This document shows, one piece after another, positions 11,853-22,477 of a stretch of DNA of 64,000 nucleotides; the first letter of the stretch is position 1; each line of letters starts with the position of its first letter. A program made the translations under genes and the position numbers. The notes beneath the pieces were generated by a model. That model searched no databases, was not told the DNA's origin, and saw only the letters and a program-made list of their open reading frames with translations. Source of the stretch: Ctena decussata (taxonomy: Eukaryota > Mollusca > Bivalvia > Lucinida > Lucinidae); NCBI GenBank assembly GCA_963989385.1, contig OZ022499.1, forward strand, positions 33,782,993 through 33,846,992, in the 5' to 3' direction.

Positions 11853-12231
11853 TTAGTCACCAGGAATGGTTGTTTGTCTAGGTGCCACCTCACATTTCGT
11901 ATTGTAGCTCCCACATTGCCATCTACCTTGCTCGTTTGGCGTTTTCAAGCATATGAAGCAAAACTTCTGCTTACAGGGGCATTCCATATGCTTGCAGGCA
12001 TCTTTATGTTGTATAAGGAGCCCACACTTTGGACAGGCGCGAACATCTGGGCAGTTGGGCACTCCAACAACAATTTTCGTCGGACACGTTTTCAGGATTC
12101 TTATCCTTGGATCTTGCCCGGTACAGCTAGCATTGCCGCAATCATTCGTATCTTTTGTAAACCATGGTTTAAGGCAATACCAACAGAAATCAAAGGACAT
12201 CTTCTTCATCTTAGTACAAATTGGACAGACC
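11853..12231 (-). pseudogene. Partial copy of RBR E3 ligase last exon (segment A)
   Basis: The minus strand encodes about 115 C-terminal residues nearly identical to the RBR gene at 34438-35087: FDFCWYCLKPW (end of the IBR domain), then CPDVRACPKCG, then KDACKHMECPCKQKFCFICL (RING2, with the presumed catalytic Cys in DACKHM), ending RQTTIPGD and a stop. Only a handful of substitutions separate the copies. The exon is cut by the assembly gap at 12232, and the sequence beyond the gap does not continue it. It is therefore either a truncated paralogue or an allele interrupted by missing sequence. The visible part has no internal stop, so loss of function is not proven. Confidence 0.8.
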
Positions 12232-12431
12232 NNNNNNNNNNNNNNNNNNNNNNNNNNNNNNNNNNNNNNNNNNNNNNNNNNNNNNNNNNNNNNNNNNNNN
12301 NNNNNNNNNNNNNNNNNNNNNNNNNNNNNNNNNNNNNNNNNNNNNNNNNNNNNNNNNNNNNNNNNNNNNNNNNNNNNNNNNNNNNNNNNNNNNNNNNNNN
12401 NNNNNNNNNNNNNNNNNNNNNNNNNNNNNNN
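12232..12431. other. Assembly gap (200 N)
   Basis: Exactly 200 unknown bases, a round number that suggests a placeholder of unknown true length. It cuts the RBR exon copy and is the right boundary of segment A. Confidence 0.95.
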
Positions 12432-12912
12432 ATGGCAATTAATAAACTGGCTGGAAGTTATGTGCTAAGAAGTTAACAAAGGGGGCGGGGGTCTAGGGGG
12501 CAACGCCCCCCCCAGAAGCTAGAGCAATTTCCCAATTTAAATGGCAATTTTAAGACTGGAAACAATAGAGAAAAACTAGGAATGATGATAAAAGTAAGGG
12601 TTTTTATATTAGGACTTTTGCCCTTTTAGAGAAATAAATGTTTATTTTGCTATAATGGTTTTGTCTCCTAAAACTTGCAATTCAGTTTTTAGTGGAAACA
12701 TTTACTTAGTATAAATGTGGCAGATTTTTGGCCAATCATACAGATTGATAGATGTTTTTGTAAATGTATGCACATGCGGGCCCGCTGGTGTATAAACCAC
12801 ATTATAGATAATATTTAAATCTGATAAGTCAGTCTATAAAAAAAAATAACCTGTTTGAGTTAGTTTGTAAAAAAAATAAATTAGCTCCCACAAGGTAAAA
12901 AAAAAAAAGAAA
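12432..12912. other. Spacer without recognised gene
   Basis: AT-rich sequence with a small GC-rich patch (about 12480-12515). Nothing recognisable. Confidence 0.35.
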
Positions 12913-13182
12913 TTGTTTCCAGAGGCAAGTGAAATAAAATGTCGTGTCTCCATCAAGAATACCAGCCCCCCCCCCCCCCCCCCCCCCCCCCCCCCATTGT
13001 TTCCAGAGGCAAGTGAAATAAAATGTCGTGTCTCCATCAAGAAATTGTTTCCAGAGGCAAGTGAAATAAAATGTCGTGTCTCCATCAAGAATACCAGCCC
13101 CCCCCCCATTGTTTCCAGAGGCAAGTGAAATAAAATGTCGTGTCTCCATCAAGAATACCAGCCCCCCCCCCCCCCCCCCCAT
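12913..13182. repeat. Minisatellite with interspersed poly-C tracts
   Basis: Four copies of a unit of about 45 bp starting TTGTTTCCAGAGGCAAGTG and ending in CATCAAGAA. Three are followed by ACCAG and a variable C run (about 12966-12995, 13098-13107, 13162-13180). The long C runs may be imprecisely sequenced. The open frames here on both strands simply translate the repeat. Confidence 0.85.
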
Positions 13183-13604
13183 CAAATGGTCGGTCCCTTA
13201 GCATAGTTTTCATCATGTATGAAACAAATCTATCGCCAAATCGCCAATATTAATTTGTATGATAATTATGCTGTTTTGGGCAATATGACATGAAAGAGGA
13301 ACAAAATAACTAAACTACATGTAATGTATCTCAACGCCTAGTTAAGTGATTCGGCAGGAACTTTACCTTACAATAAGGTGAAACAAAACAGCCCCCCCCC
13401 CCCCCCAGAATATCAAATGGTCGGTCCCTTAGCATAGTTTTCATCATGTATGAAACAAATCTATCGCCAATATTAATTTGTATGATAATTATGCTGTTTT
13501 GGGCAATATGACATGAAAGAGGAACAAAATAACTAAAATACATGTAATGTATCTCAACGCCTAGTTAAGTGATTCGACAGGAACTTTACCTTACAATAAG
13601 GTGA
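13182..13604. repeat. Tandem duplication of a ~220-bp unit
   Basis: The segment starting ATCAAATGGTCGGTCCCTTA occurs at about 13182 and again at about 13412, ending both times in TTACAATAAGGTGA. The first copy has a small internal duplication (CCAAATCG). The first copy keeps an uninterrupted 3' part (13370-13393). The second is broken at 13604 by the LINE insertion, with its remainder at 16379 onward. Confidence 0.85.
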
Positions 13605-16021
13605 GGAGCTCAGGATCTCCAGGCCCAGAACATCCTTTGACGATACAAAGAAAACTTTCCAAATATAATGTCAGAAAACAAATAAGAAGAGAATTCGCCA
13701 GTGCCAGGGACTCTTTCTACCATGAGCTCATGGAGAATCCCTCAAGTCAGTATTTCTACCGCCTTATACGAAGAAATCAGTCAGTTCGTCAAGGTCATCC
13801 TGTCTCCCTGATTGTTGGCAACGAAGAGGTTGGGGAAAGCCTGCAGCAGTGCAGAGCTTTTGCAGCATATTTTGAGGATCTGGCTGTCCCCGATGCACAC
13901 CCAAACTATGATCAGAGCTACTTGGACCTGTCCCTGTACCAGCTAGACTTAATACAAGAGATAGCCCGTTTGGATCCTGATCGGTTGCCTGTTATCAGTG
14001 AAAAGGAAGTACGCCAAGCCATCAGATCTCTGAATTCGGGTAAATCACCGGATGAGACGGGATTAACAGCGGAGCATCTAAAATATTCTGGAAACGTTCT
14101 GCTCCGTATTATAGCAGATATCTTTAACGACATTCTAAAAACGAAGAAGGTTCCAGATATATTTAAGTCTGGTATAATTACCCCGGTTCATAAGAAAGGG
14201 AAAGATCCTCGTAAGATGGATAACTACAGAGGCATTACGGTCTCCTCTATTCTTGGGAAGCTGTTTGAGTCTGTCATCCTGAACAAGCTTGATGAACTAA
14301 ATGATGACCAATCCGGGTTGCAGTTCGGATTCACCCAGGGCCTGTCTCCCACAATGGCATCGTTGCTCTTGTCTGAATGTATTCTGGACTCTAAGCAGAA
14401 AAAGGAACCTCTCTACATTGCCGCCCTGGACACCCAGAGGGCATTTGATGTTGTCAGTCATCCCATCCTTATGAAGATGCTATATCGTCAGAATATAAAT
14501 TCACATTTGTGGGAGGTGATTGGGTCTATGTACAGAGGGCTTACCGCAAGAGTCAAGTGGGGTGGAGAGATGAGTCAGTCGTTCTCTGTTCTGCAGGGGG
14601 TGCGCCAGGGAGGGATTCTATCTACACATTTCTACAAGACTTTTCTCAATGACTTTCTCTTGGAGATGGAATCTAGATCTCTAGGGAAGTATATTGGTGA
14701 CCTGTATGTGGGATGCCCGACCGTGGCTGATGATGTTCTCCTAGTGTCTTCCAGAGACGATGAACTGCAGCTAATGCTCAATCTTGCTTATATCAACTCA
14801 CAGGAGAAGAGATATATTATTCACCCCCAAAAGAGTACAGCTTTACGACGTAATGTTAATAAAAGTGTAAGAAACAATGAAATTATAACTACTTGGAAGC
14901 TAGGTTCAAAAGAGGTACGGGTTGAACCAAAGTTAATCCATCTTGGCCTGACTAGGGCAGAAAAATCAGAAACTTCCGTCAATATCACAGAAAGAATAAG
15001 TGCAGCCCGAAGGACCTTGTATGCCCTGATGAAAACTGGGGTTCATGGTACGAGTGGACTAAATCCGAAGATCTCCTTTAGGATATACCAGGTCTATGTG
15101 ATTCCCAGGTTGTTGTACGGTCTGGAGACATTGTCGCTGACTGACACCCAAGTCGGTCAATTACAACGGTTCCACGTATCAACTCTGAAGAAACTACAAT
15201 CGTTACCAGAGCGGACGGTCTCTTCGGCAGTACAGCTGCTGTTGGGCGCTCTTCCAATACAGGCCGAACTACATAAGAGGCAGTTAAGTCTACTCCACTC
15301 CATTGCCCGTTCTAGAAATGAGAAGATAAAGGGGTTGATGGCTCGACAGCTGACACTTAAATGCCAGGGTAGTTTCTTTTGTAAGGTTGAATGCATCTTG
15401 GATATGTATAACCTTCCTCAGCCCTCCTGTCTTGAAAATTATACAAAGTTCTCCTGGAAAAAGATCACTCGTGAGTCAATATGTCAGTTCTGGACCCAGC
15501 GTTTGGTTGCAGATGCACAGACGAGGTCTACCCTGGTTAACTGTAATCTTACTTCGATGGCGGTGGGTGTTACTCATACAGTATGGGAATCAGCTGCAAA
15601 CAATGTGCATGATATTAGAAGAAGTGTCACTAAAGTACGTATGATGACAGGAGTATATATGCTTCAGTCCACAAAAGCTAGATTCAATCAGTACAGTGTG
15701 GATGAGACCTGTCCGTTGTGTAGACTCGGCCCAGAAGATTTACCTCATGTTCTCCTTCGTTGCCCTGCTCTGGCTGAGATTAGAGACTCGTCATTGAAAG
15801 ATATCAGGGTGTTCCTGGCTAGTCAGTTTGGTCAGCAATTCTGGGCATCACGATCAAGGACGGAGTTGGTGAAGATTCTGCTAGATAGTCACAACCTGAT
15901 GAGCCTGCAGGGGGCCCGTGTTGCAGAGGAGGTCTTGTTGCAGCTGGAGGCTCTGAGTCGTAGGTACTGTTTCCGGTTGCATGCAAAAAGGTTGCAACTA
16001 TACAGAAATTTGTCCAATTAA
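13601..16021 (+). CDS. LINE reverse transcriptase (N-terminally truncated ORF2, open 806 codons)
   Basis: The frame is open for 806 codons, but its apparent start (GTG) lies in the target-site duplication, so the real N-terminus, including the endonuclease, is missing. Residues about 1-130 are the linker before RT. Residues about 130-450 hold the RT domain: SGKSPDETGLTAEHLKY near 147, 'DNYRGITV' near 207, LDTQRAFDVV at about 276-285 (first catalytic Asp), 'LQGVRQGGILS' near 335, and VADDVLLVSS at about 375-384 (the catalytic Asp pair). A C-terminal cysteine/histidine motif, CPLCRLGPEDLPHVLLRCP, sits at about 704-722, as in many LINE ORF2 proteins. The absence of stops over 2.4 kb suggests recent insertion. 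It cannot be autonomous without its endonuclease. Confidence 0.88.
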   Translation: MRSSGSPGPEHPLTIQRKLSKYNVRKQIRREFASARDSFYHELMENPSSQYFYRLIRRNQSVRQGHPVSLIVGNEEVGESLQQCRAFAAYFEDLAVPDAHPNYDQSYLDLSLYQLDLIQEIARLDPDRLPVISEKEVRQAIRSLNSGKSPDETGLTAEHLKYSGNVLLRIIADIFNDILKTKKVPDIFKSGIITPVHKKGKDPRKMDNYRGITVSSILGKLFESVILNKLDELNDDQSGLQFGFTQGLSPTMASLLLSECILDSKQKKEPLYIAALDTQRAFDVVSHPILMKMLYRQNINSHLWEVIGSMYRGLTARVKWGGEMSQSFSVLQGVRQGGILSTHFYKTFLNDFLLEMESRSLGKYIGDLYVGCPTVADDVLLVSSRDDELQLMLNLAYINSQEKRYIIHPQKSTALRRNVNKSVRNNEIITTWKLGSKEVRVEPKLIHLGLTRAEKSETSVNITERISAARRTLYALMKTGVHGTSGLNPKISFRIYQVYVIPRLLYGLETLSLTDTQVGQLQRFHVSTLKKLQSLPERTVSSAVQLLLGALPIQAELHKRQLSLLHSIARSRNEKIKGLMARQLTLKCQGSFFCKVECILDMYNLPQPSCLENYTKFSWKKITRESICQFWTQRLVADAQTRSTLVNCNLTSMAVGVTHTVWESAANNVHDIRRSVTKVRMMTGVYMLQSTKARFNQYSVDETCPLCRLGPEDLPHVLLRCPALAEIRDSSLKDIRVFLASQFGQQFWASRSRTELVKILLDSHNLMSLQGARVAEEVLLQLEALSRRYCFRLHAKRLQLYRNLSN

Positions 16022-16378
16022 ACCATATCCCCGATTTATCAATGTGGCCGCCACCACAAGTCTAACCTGTCTGTACATAGTGTGTATATAGCTGCTATTC
16101 CTGGATTTACCTACTTATGTGAAACAACAAATCAACAAATCAACGTAAAACATCTACCGGTCAACGACCTGGGTGCGCCATTCTACTGGCGGGATTTACG
16201 GAAACAGAAACAGAAACAGGCGGTAGCGTAGTGGATAACACTCCAGACTACCAATCCAGGGGTCGCAAGTTCGATCCCCCGCTTCTCCGGTCTTTCGGAT
16301 TAGACTTTAAACCGAGGTCCCGTCTCCATATGACCTCGTTGTTGGTGGGACGTTAAACCGGAGTTCACTCACTCACTC
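13605..16378 (+). mobile_element. 5'-truncated non-LTR retrotransposon with SINE-like 3' end
   Basis: A 12-bp target-site duplication, ACAATAAGGTGA, flanks the element at 13593-13604 and 16379-16390. The same 12-mer with continuous flanks at 13370-13381 is the empty site. The element begins inside the linker between endonuclease and reverse transcriptase, so it is 5'-truncated, as is usual for target-primed reverse transcription. It carries one long open frame, a short GAAACA repeat (about 16200-16218), a tRNA-like segment and a CACT repeat tail. Clade not assigned. Confidence 0.88.
16219..16378 (+). mobile_element. tRNA-derived SINE-like tail inside the LINE copy
   Basis: Has a pol III A-box-like TAGCGTAGTGG (16224-16234) and a B-box-like GTTCGATCC (about 16269-16277) at normal spacing, then a tail with GGGACGTTAAAC and a CACT repeat. 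It lies inside the target-site duplication that brackets the LINE, so it arrived with the LINE or inserted very near its end. Confidence 0.7.
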
Positions 16379-16390
16379 ACAATAAGGTGA

Positions 16391-17109
16391 AACAAAACAC
16401 CCGTATGAGTGAAACATTACACCGATAAGCTGGAAAGATTACACTTTAAAGGTTTAACCCCTTTTTAAACTGGAAACACGCTTTGGAGTATTATGCAAAC
16501 ATTGCAGACCCAGTTCAGATGCCGCAAAGCGCGGCGTCTGATCAGGGTCTACACTGTTTGCCTACATGAATTTCTATGCAAAATATCGTAAAAGAGAAAA
16601 CACCCACCAGAAACCCTTAAACAAGAAATGGACTCATCCAAATGATAAGGATGGACAAGTCCACTAGTCAACAAAGAGTTAATTACTTTTTACACTGAAT
16701 GCTGCTAACCTTGATTCGAAGAAATATTACACCGATATTTCATTACACAGAAAAAGTGTATACTGTACATAGTTACATCACCCTTTAAGAGTTGTTACCC
16801 TGTAGCAAGACTAAAATGACGCTTTAAGGAAGAAACCTTACACCATAAATAGTGTATTATTTCAAACACCCATTTTGTTTTACTGAAATTTTACACCATA
16901 CTGCAAATCTGCAATGCTATGCCAAATTTTGAGTAAACTAGGCAAGTAATCTGTGTATTGTTACTCAAAGTGTCACTTTTACACCAAAAATGGAGTATGG
17001 TTCAATTTCACATGAATTTTAGTACAAACGTTACACTGCATTCGCCATGTTTACGGCTACAATTTTCTTACAGTGTAGAGACAGTGCAGTGACTTTGAAA
17101 GCGTGCACC
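16391..17109. other. Unassigned DNA with a small palindrome
   Basis: Contains the continuation of the split 220-bp unit, then a short foldback at about 16503-16554 (AGACCCAGTTCAGATGCCGC against its inverse GCGGCGTCTGATCAGGGTCT). Recurrent 'TTACACC' words also occur. No gene recognised. Confidence 0.45.
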
Positions 17110-17354
17110 CAAGGGCGTAGCTACCTATACGCAAATACGCAGGTGCGTATTGAAATTTTGTCAAATTGACAAAATTTCAACACACACCTGCGTATTTTCA
17201 TGCTGAAATGTTGTTAATTGGCCATAATTTTAATGCTAACTGCCAACAGACAGAAAATTTGATATATCTTAGCGGCTAAACCCCCTATCATCCCCCTCAG
17301 TGAGTATAAAGCATAATTGTGCATACAGTGTAATTGCTCCTAGCTACGCCCCTG
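17110..17354. mobile_element. hAT-like MITE
   Basis: Ends CAAGGGCGTAGCTA and TAGCTACGCCCCTG form terminal inverted repeats, flanked by an exact 8-bp duplication CGTGCACC (17102-17109 and 17355-17362). An 8-bp TSD with CAGGGGCGTA-type ends fits hAT non-autonomous elements. The interior has a foldback around 'AATTTTGTCAAATTGACAAA'. 245 bp, no coding capacity. Confidence 0.88.
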
Positions 17355-17362
17355 CGTGCACC

Positions 17363-18585
17363 TGCACTTCTTTGCTCAAGGACGGATAGGTGACTTGCGA
17401 ATTTACGTCCTTTTCAACAGTATTTCAGTCATATCAGGACAATGGGAGGGTGAAAACGAAAGTCTTTGTGCAAATGAGCCTTGTTAACGGTTAAGACATC
17501 TGCCTCCTTTCTCCCAAGGAAGAGTCATGCAACAGCGCTAACTGTGCTGTCAAATTAAAGTTACAGGCTGAGTGCCAGTCTAGCGTCGCAGCTGAATCTT
17601 CTCGACTTGACGCATTTTACTTCTTTGTCTGAGAATCCCATACTACCATAGTGTATTCCAGCTAGGGTCTGAAAAGAGTATCATAAACTGTCTCTCTTAC
17701 TCCTGGTATTTAGCTTTGTGTTTCCCTTGATACTAGTAAATTCAGCGAGAATACTCACTTTTTACAATTTTACAATGAATACCATAAATATCTTCACCGA
17801 ATGAATTGATAAACAAGCCCGAAGCAATAATTACAATTCCGATGTTTTCTTCACAAGGGATGAAGATATGGTATACTTTGCTACTAAAAAGAGTAAAAGT
17901 TCTTTTTATTCTCAGTATATGTTTGGCGCATAAATCAGGGCATTTAAAGGCCTTTAGTATCCAGATGCAAAAAGTTTTATAAATTGGAAAAAAAAGACAT
18001 GGCATTGTTTTTCAGTTTTAACCAGCGTTCATCTCATTTTGAGCCGCCTCATTTGGATCTACACTGTTTGCACTCTTGTGTTTGAATTCTCAATATGATA
18101 TCACTTGGTCGAGACCTTATTTGAAATTTTGCAGACGTAAATTTTGTCGTCTCTTTTTTTTTTATTGGCGTTTAAGGGTTAACGTTTCTTGACGTTGGCG
18201 TTTATTACCCACTAAACTCAGGTTGGCCGGACAGGTAAACCAAATTATATTAGACAAGAAATATCTTTTAAAAAAAGATATAAGACGAAGTGAAAGAAGA
18301 CATATTTGAAACAAATATTTATTTTTTTTATTTCTGTTGAAATAAGAAATTGGTTGCAAGCAAGGTTTCAGAATACGTCCCGCAAAATTATCTGCACTCA
18401 ATGTTATAAATACACTATACGCCTTTAATGATTAAAATGTAAAAAAGGACCAAAATCTAATGGGGTATCTATGAGAAATTTTTTCTGTGATTGAAAAAAT
18501 TCCAAGTTCAAACCCCTGTCGCTATGTCATAATAACAAAATAAAAATTGGCTAAGTTCAAAATGCTGTAAATATGTCTGATATTA
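17363..18585. other. Spacer without recognised gene
   Basis: AT-rich sequence with several short open frames on the minus strand that show no known domain. No splice-bounded exon was recognised. Confidence 0.35.
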
Positions 18586-19060
18586 GGGAGGTTAAGATTT
18601 TTAACTTGTACGTGTACGTGTACGTCTAGCGATGATTTGTGTGCATACGTCATCAAAAATTGCATACTCTCTACCAGTTAGAAGTAAATTCTAGACGTTG
18701 ACTACTTCTAGGAGGCCGTTTACACGTAGCTTAATAAACGTGTACTTTGAATTCAGTTTTCGCATTGAATTCATAAATGTACATTTTATTTTATGATGTC
18801 AAAGGTGAAAGCATATATCTTAGAACTGATTTAAGTTTTCACTCGGAAATCAGTGAAGCGTAAAAAAGATACACCAATGTTTACAGTGAGGGTGGTACAT
18901 GCGAGGAATAAGGGATATCTCCGCATTTGTAAGCTGGGTAGATGAAAGATTACGGATTTTACGGCCCTTTCAACTATATATTAGTCATATAGGACATTTT
19001 GGAAAATTAATTGAGATACGGACGGCACTGAAATCAATCAGATGCATAAAAGAATCGTGA

Positions 19061-19130
19061 CGATAGCTGGAATCGAACCAGCAACCTCTGATCATGAGTC
19101 TGGACCATCAAACTCCGAGCTAACAGTTAA
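19061..19130 (-). other. tRNA-like sequence (pseudo-tRNA or SINE head)
   Basis: On the minus strand, A-box-like CTGTTAGCTCGG and B-box-like GGTTCGATTCC are spaced as in a tRNA, with a CAT-like anticodon triplet between them. The acceptor ends do not pair, so this is not called as a functional tRNA gene. Confidence 0.4.
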
Positions 19131-19437
19131 AAAATGGTGTGGCCACATATTAGTATCATAAATGGGACTGAGTTGGGGATGGTGGTCGGGATCAATTATA
19201 TCCTAAACAAAATGGGGAAATCTGACACGTTGGGATCATGGTTGGGTATGGGTTATATTACCAATTAACGAAAAGAAAAAAATGGATGAGACACAGATGA
19301 TTGTGTCAGTCGATGTAATCATTTGAAACTTTCGAAAAATGGGAGATGGTTTAGAAGTGGGTGTACGCGGGTAGTAAAATGACTTTAGTAAGGGCCTTCC
19401 TTCACCGTAAAAAGTACAGGATAGTGCCATGACTGTA

Positions 19438-19889
19438 AAGCTGCGTTTACACGGGCAAAGTTTCTATGACAAAGACGGCTGCACATTTTTCTATGGCAAA
19501 CAGTCTTTGTCATAGAAAAATGTGCTTGTGTAAATGCCAAAATATGACAATGTTTCTTTGACAAATATATATGGTAAAGTTACTTCAATAAATTAAATTT
19601 GCCCGTGTAAACGAAAAACTTTGCTAAAGATTATGTAACAAAGAGCTTTGCTATAAACAAGGAAAATGTGACAAAGATTTTGTTTCATTGCCGTAGGGAA
19701 CTTTGACGAATAATATTTGGTCGTGTGAACACTGCAGCAAATATTTCATTGCCAAAGTTTATTTGACAAAGGTTCTTTGTCACATTTTCTTTAACAAATA
19801 ATTTGAACAGTGTAAACGCAAAATGTCTGGCATACTTTCTTTGTTAAAGTTTTTGTGACATAGAAACTTTGCTCGTGCGAACGCGGCCT
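19438..19889. mobile_element. TA-flanked MITE with CTTTG/CAAAG sub-repeats
   Basis: Inverted ends: AAGCTGCGTTTACACGGGC at the left and the inverse of AGGCCGCGTTCGCACGAGC at the right, flanked by TA (19436-19437 and 19890-19891). The 452-bp interior is built from alternating 'GACAAAG' and 'CTTTGTCA' words that can form many hairpins. No coding capacity. Confidence 0.75.
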
Positions 19890-19914
19890 TAAGATGGAAA
19901 CTGACGGAAATGTG

Positions 19915-21721
19915 TAAAACAAGAGGGCCATGAGGCCCTGAATCGCTCACCTGAACAACTGGCAAAGTGACTTTTTCTTATGTCTGAAATTGTCAAAATA
20001 TGAATCTTGGGTCAAAAGTCAAAGAATGACCATGACCTCTTGTACTCATAAATCTTCATGTTCTCATTAAGACAACCATATATATGCCATTTTAGGCCAA
20101 AATCTTCAAAACTTTCGATGAATTTTATGTTCTAGCATTTTCCCATATTTGACCATGCTGCAAAAAAGATCAAGGTAAACCCAAGGTTATCATTTGAACA
20201 CCCTTGGTAGTACTCTAGTACTCCATGCTACTTACCAACTTTCAAGGTCATAGGTGTATTGGTTCTGGAGAAGAAAAATATTAAAGGTTTTTACCATAAA
20301 TGGGTATGGCGACCATGCAGGTCATGTGACCTAGACCAGTTGAACAAATTTTTGTTCAACCAGCCCCTGGAGGCTCTATATGAAATGTGTTTACAATTGG
20401 CCCTTTGTCTTTTGAGGAAATGTTTGAAAATGTCAAAATATGAGAAATCTGGGTCAAAGGTCAAAGAATGACCTTGACTTCTTGTACTCATAATTCTTCA
20501 TGACCTCATTAAGACGATCAGCCTATTGTTTTTTGAGAAGAAGTTTTTTTAAGGTTTTAACCATATATGGACATGGCAGCCATGTTGGTCATGTGACCTG
20601 GACCGTTTGATCAAATTTTTATTCCCTCAACCCCTGGAATCTCTAGATGAAATTAAATTACAACTGGCCAAGTGGTTTTTGAGGAGATGGTTTGAAATTT
20701 TCAAAATACGAGAGTTCTGGATCAAAGGTCAAAGAATGACCTTGACCTTTTGTACACACAAATCTTCACCTACTCATTAAGATGACTGCATATACCAATT
20801 TTATGGCCTTAATCTTCAAAAATTTCCATGAAATCTTATGTTCTAGCATTTTCCCATATTTGACCTTGCCATAAAAAAGGTCAAGGTCAACCCAAGGTCA
20901 TAATTTGAACCATCTTGATAGTACTCAAGTACCCAATGCTACATATCAAGTTTCAAGGCCATCGGTCTATTGGTTCTGGAGTAGAAGATTTTTAAAGGTT
21001 TTTACCATATATGGGCGTGGCGGCCATGTTGGTCATGTGACCTAGACGGTTTGAATAAATTTTTCATTCCCTCAACCCCTGTAAGCTCTATATGGAATTT
21101 GGTTTCAATTGGCCCAGTGGCTTTTGAGGAGATTGTTTGAAATCGTCAAAATATCAGAGTTCTGGGTCAAAGGTCAAAGAATGACCTTGACCTCTTGTAC
21201 TCATAAATCTTCATGTACTCATTAAGATGACTGTAGATACCAATTTTTAGCCCAAAATCTTCAATAGTTTCCAAGATATCTTATGTTCTAGCATTTTGCC
21301 ATATAAAAGCATAAGGAAGCAAATTTTACCTTACCGTAAAAAAGGTCAAGGTCAACCCAAGGTCATAATTTGAACAATCTTGGTAGTACTCGCGTACCCA
21401 ATGCTACATACCAAGTTTCAAGGCCATCGGCCTATTGGTTATGGAGAAGAAGATTTTTCTAGGTTTTTACCATATATGGGCGTGGCGGCCATGTTGGTCA
21501 TGTGACCAGGACCGTTTGAACAACTTTTCGTTCCTAAGTCCCCTAGAGGCTACATATGAAATTTGGTTACAATTGGCCCTGCGGTTTCAGAGGAGAAGTC
21601 GTTTGAAATTGTTGACGGACGGACGGACGGACGGACGGACGACGGACGGACGACGGACGACGGACGCCGGAGCCTTACCATCCTATAAGCTCCCCCGGAG
21701 CCGCTGGCTCAGGTGAGCTAA
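19915..21721 (+). mobile_element. Tandem-core (pearl-like) element with GCTCACCTG ends
   Basis: The left edge has AATCGCTCACCTGAAC and the right edge GGCTCAGGTGAGCTAAAAA, a short inverted pair. In between are four diverged cores of about 300-440 bp containing 'AAAGGTCAAAGAATGACCTTG' split words, 'CATATATGGGCGTGGCGGCC' and 'GGTCATGTGACC', then an ACGG/ACGACGG tract (21614-21665). The 50.9-52.4 kb element shares the 'GGCATGGCGGCCAT' block, so the two families are related. No real coding frame. Confidence 0.65.
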
Positions 21722-22477
21722 AAAGTTGTTTTAATCTCGCGTTTCATTGTGTTTTGATTTAAAAATATTATATGCGGATTTAAGCAATATTTTATAAAAT
21801 ACAGTAGCTTTCCATATTAAACAATTACGGAACTATCCCGTACATTTTACGATCAAGGGGCTGCCAGTCAGATGTCCTGTCTTTCCCGTAAAACCATCGG
21901 GACTTTGTAACGGTGCAATTATTGGGAATAAATTGGTATATAAGATGGTCACCGGGTGTGATATTGGGGAAACGGGCATATACGCTTTCGTTTTAACACT
22001 AAGTTTAATAAAACGTTAAATTCGTCAAAAAAAGAGAGAGAGAAAAAAAAAAAAAAAAAAAAAAAAAAAAACAATTGCATGGTACAGAGGAGGTAAGATG
22101 ACAACAAAATGTTAACCCACAATCGTACACACGGACTAAAGATTATGCTGATTAGAAGGTTTTTTTTTTGATAATTGTTTCGACCATCTAAAATGATTCG
22201 CCACATTCCGTAATGGTACACGTACACGTACAAGTTACATCTTAACCTTTCATAACTACAATTCTAACTCGTACGTGTACGTGTAGCTACCAGTAGCCGT
22301 ACGCGTACAAGTTCTAAATCTTAACCTCCCTATTATTATTGAATAGCAGTATCCTTATGTTAGGGTTATCCACTATGGCGAGAAACCAGACTGGTCTGTA
22401 AATTATTGACATTCTTCGGTACATTCCGATATGCTTCCGATGATACGGTACTGTATTTTACCCGGTTCAGTACAGCC

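Larger units (their letters stand above)
843..12231. repeat. Segment A of a large dispersed duplication (partner 30578-34830)
   Basis: Blocks of this region match segment B in the same order: about 843-1300 with 30583-31020, 6880-7257 with 31018-31395, 7477-8290 with 31396-31980, 9648-9745 with 32625-32745, and 11145-12231 with 33490-34830. The last block carries the final exon of an RBR ligase gene in both copies. Segment A is longer because it gained a Tc1-like element, two pearl-like elements, a 217-bp MITE and a tandem-core array. It ends exactly at a 200-N gap. It may be a real duplication or an uncollapsed haplotype. Confidence 0.8.
18586..22330. mobile_element. Candidate 3.7-kb TIR element with nested insertions
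   Basis: The left end, TA then GGGAGGTTAAGATTT, followed by ACTTGTACGTGTACG, is mirrored at the right end (GTACAAGTTCTAAATCTTAACCTCCC in two parts, then TA). The subterminal 'ACGTGTACGTG' words recur on both sides. A second, partial copy of the right end lies just inside (about 22217-22245). The interior holds a tRNA-like sequence, a 452-bp MITE and a 1.8-kb tandem-core element, and no transposase. Alternatively two related MITEs may have landed about 3.6 kb apart in opposite orientation. Confidence 0.5.

Noticed and set aside
12829..13185. Repetitive proteins 'FLMETRHFISLASGNN'
   Set aside because: Translation of a poly-C minisatellite in several frames and on both strands.
19061..19130. 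Functional tRNA-Met gene on the minus strand
   Set aside because: Box motifs are present but the acceptor ends do not pair.
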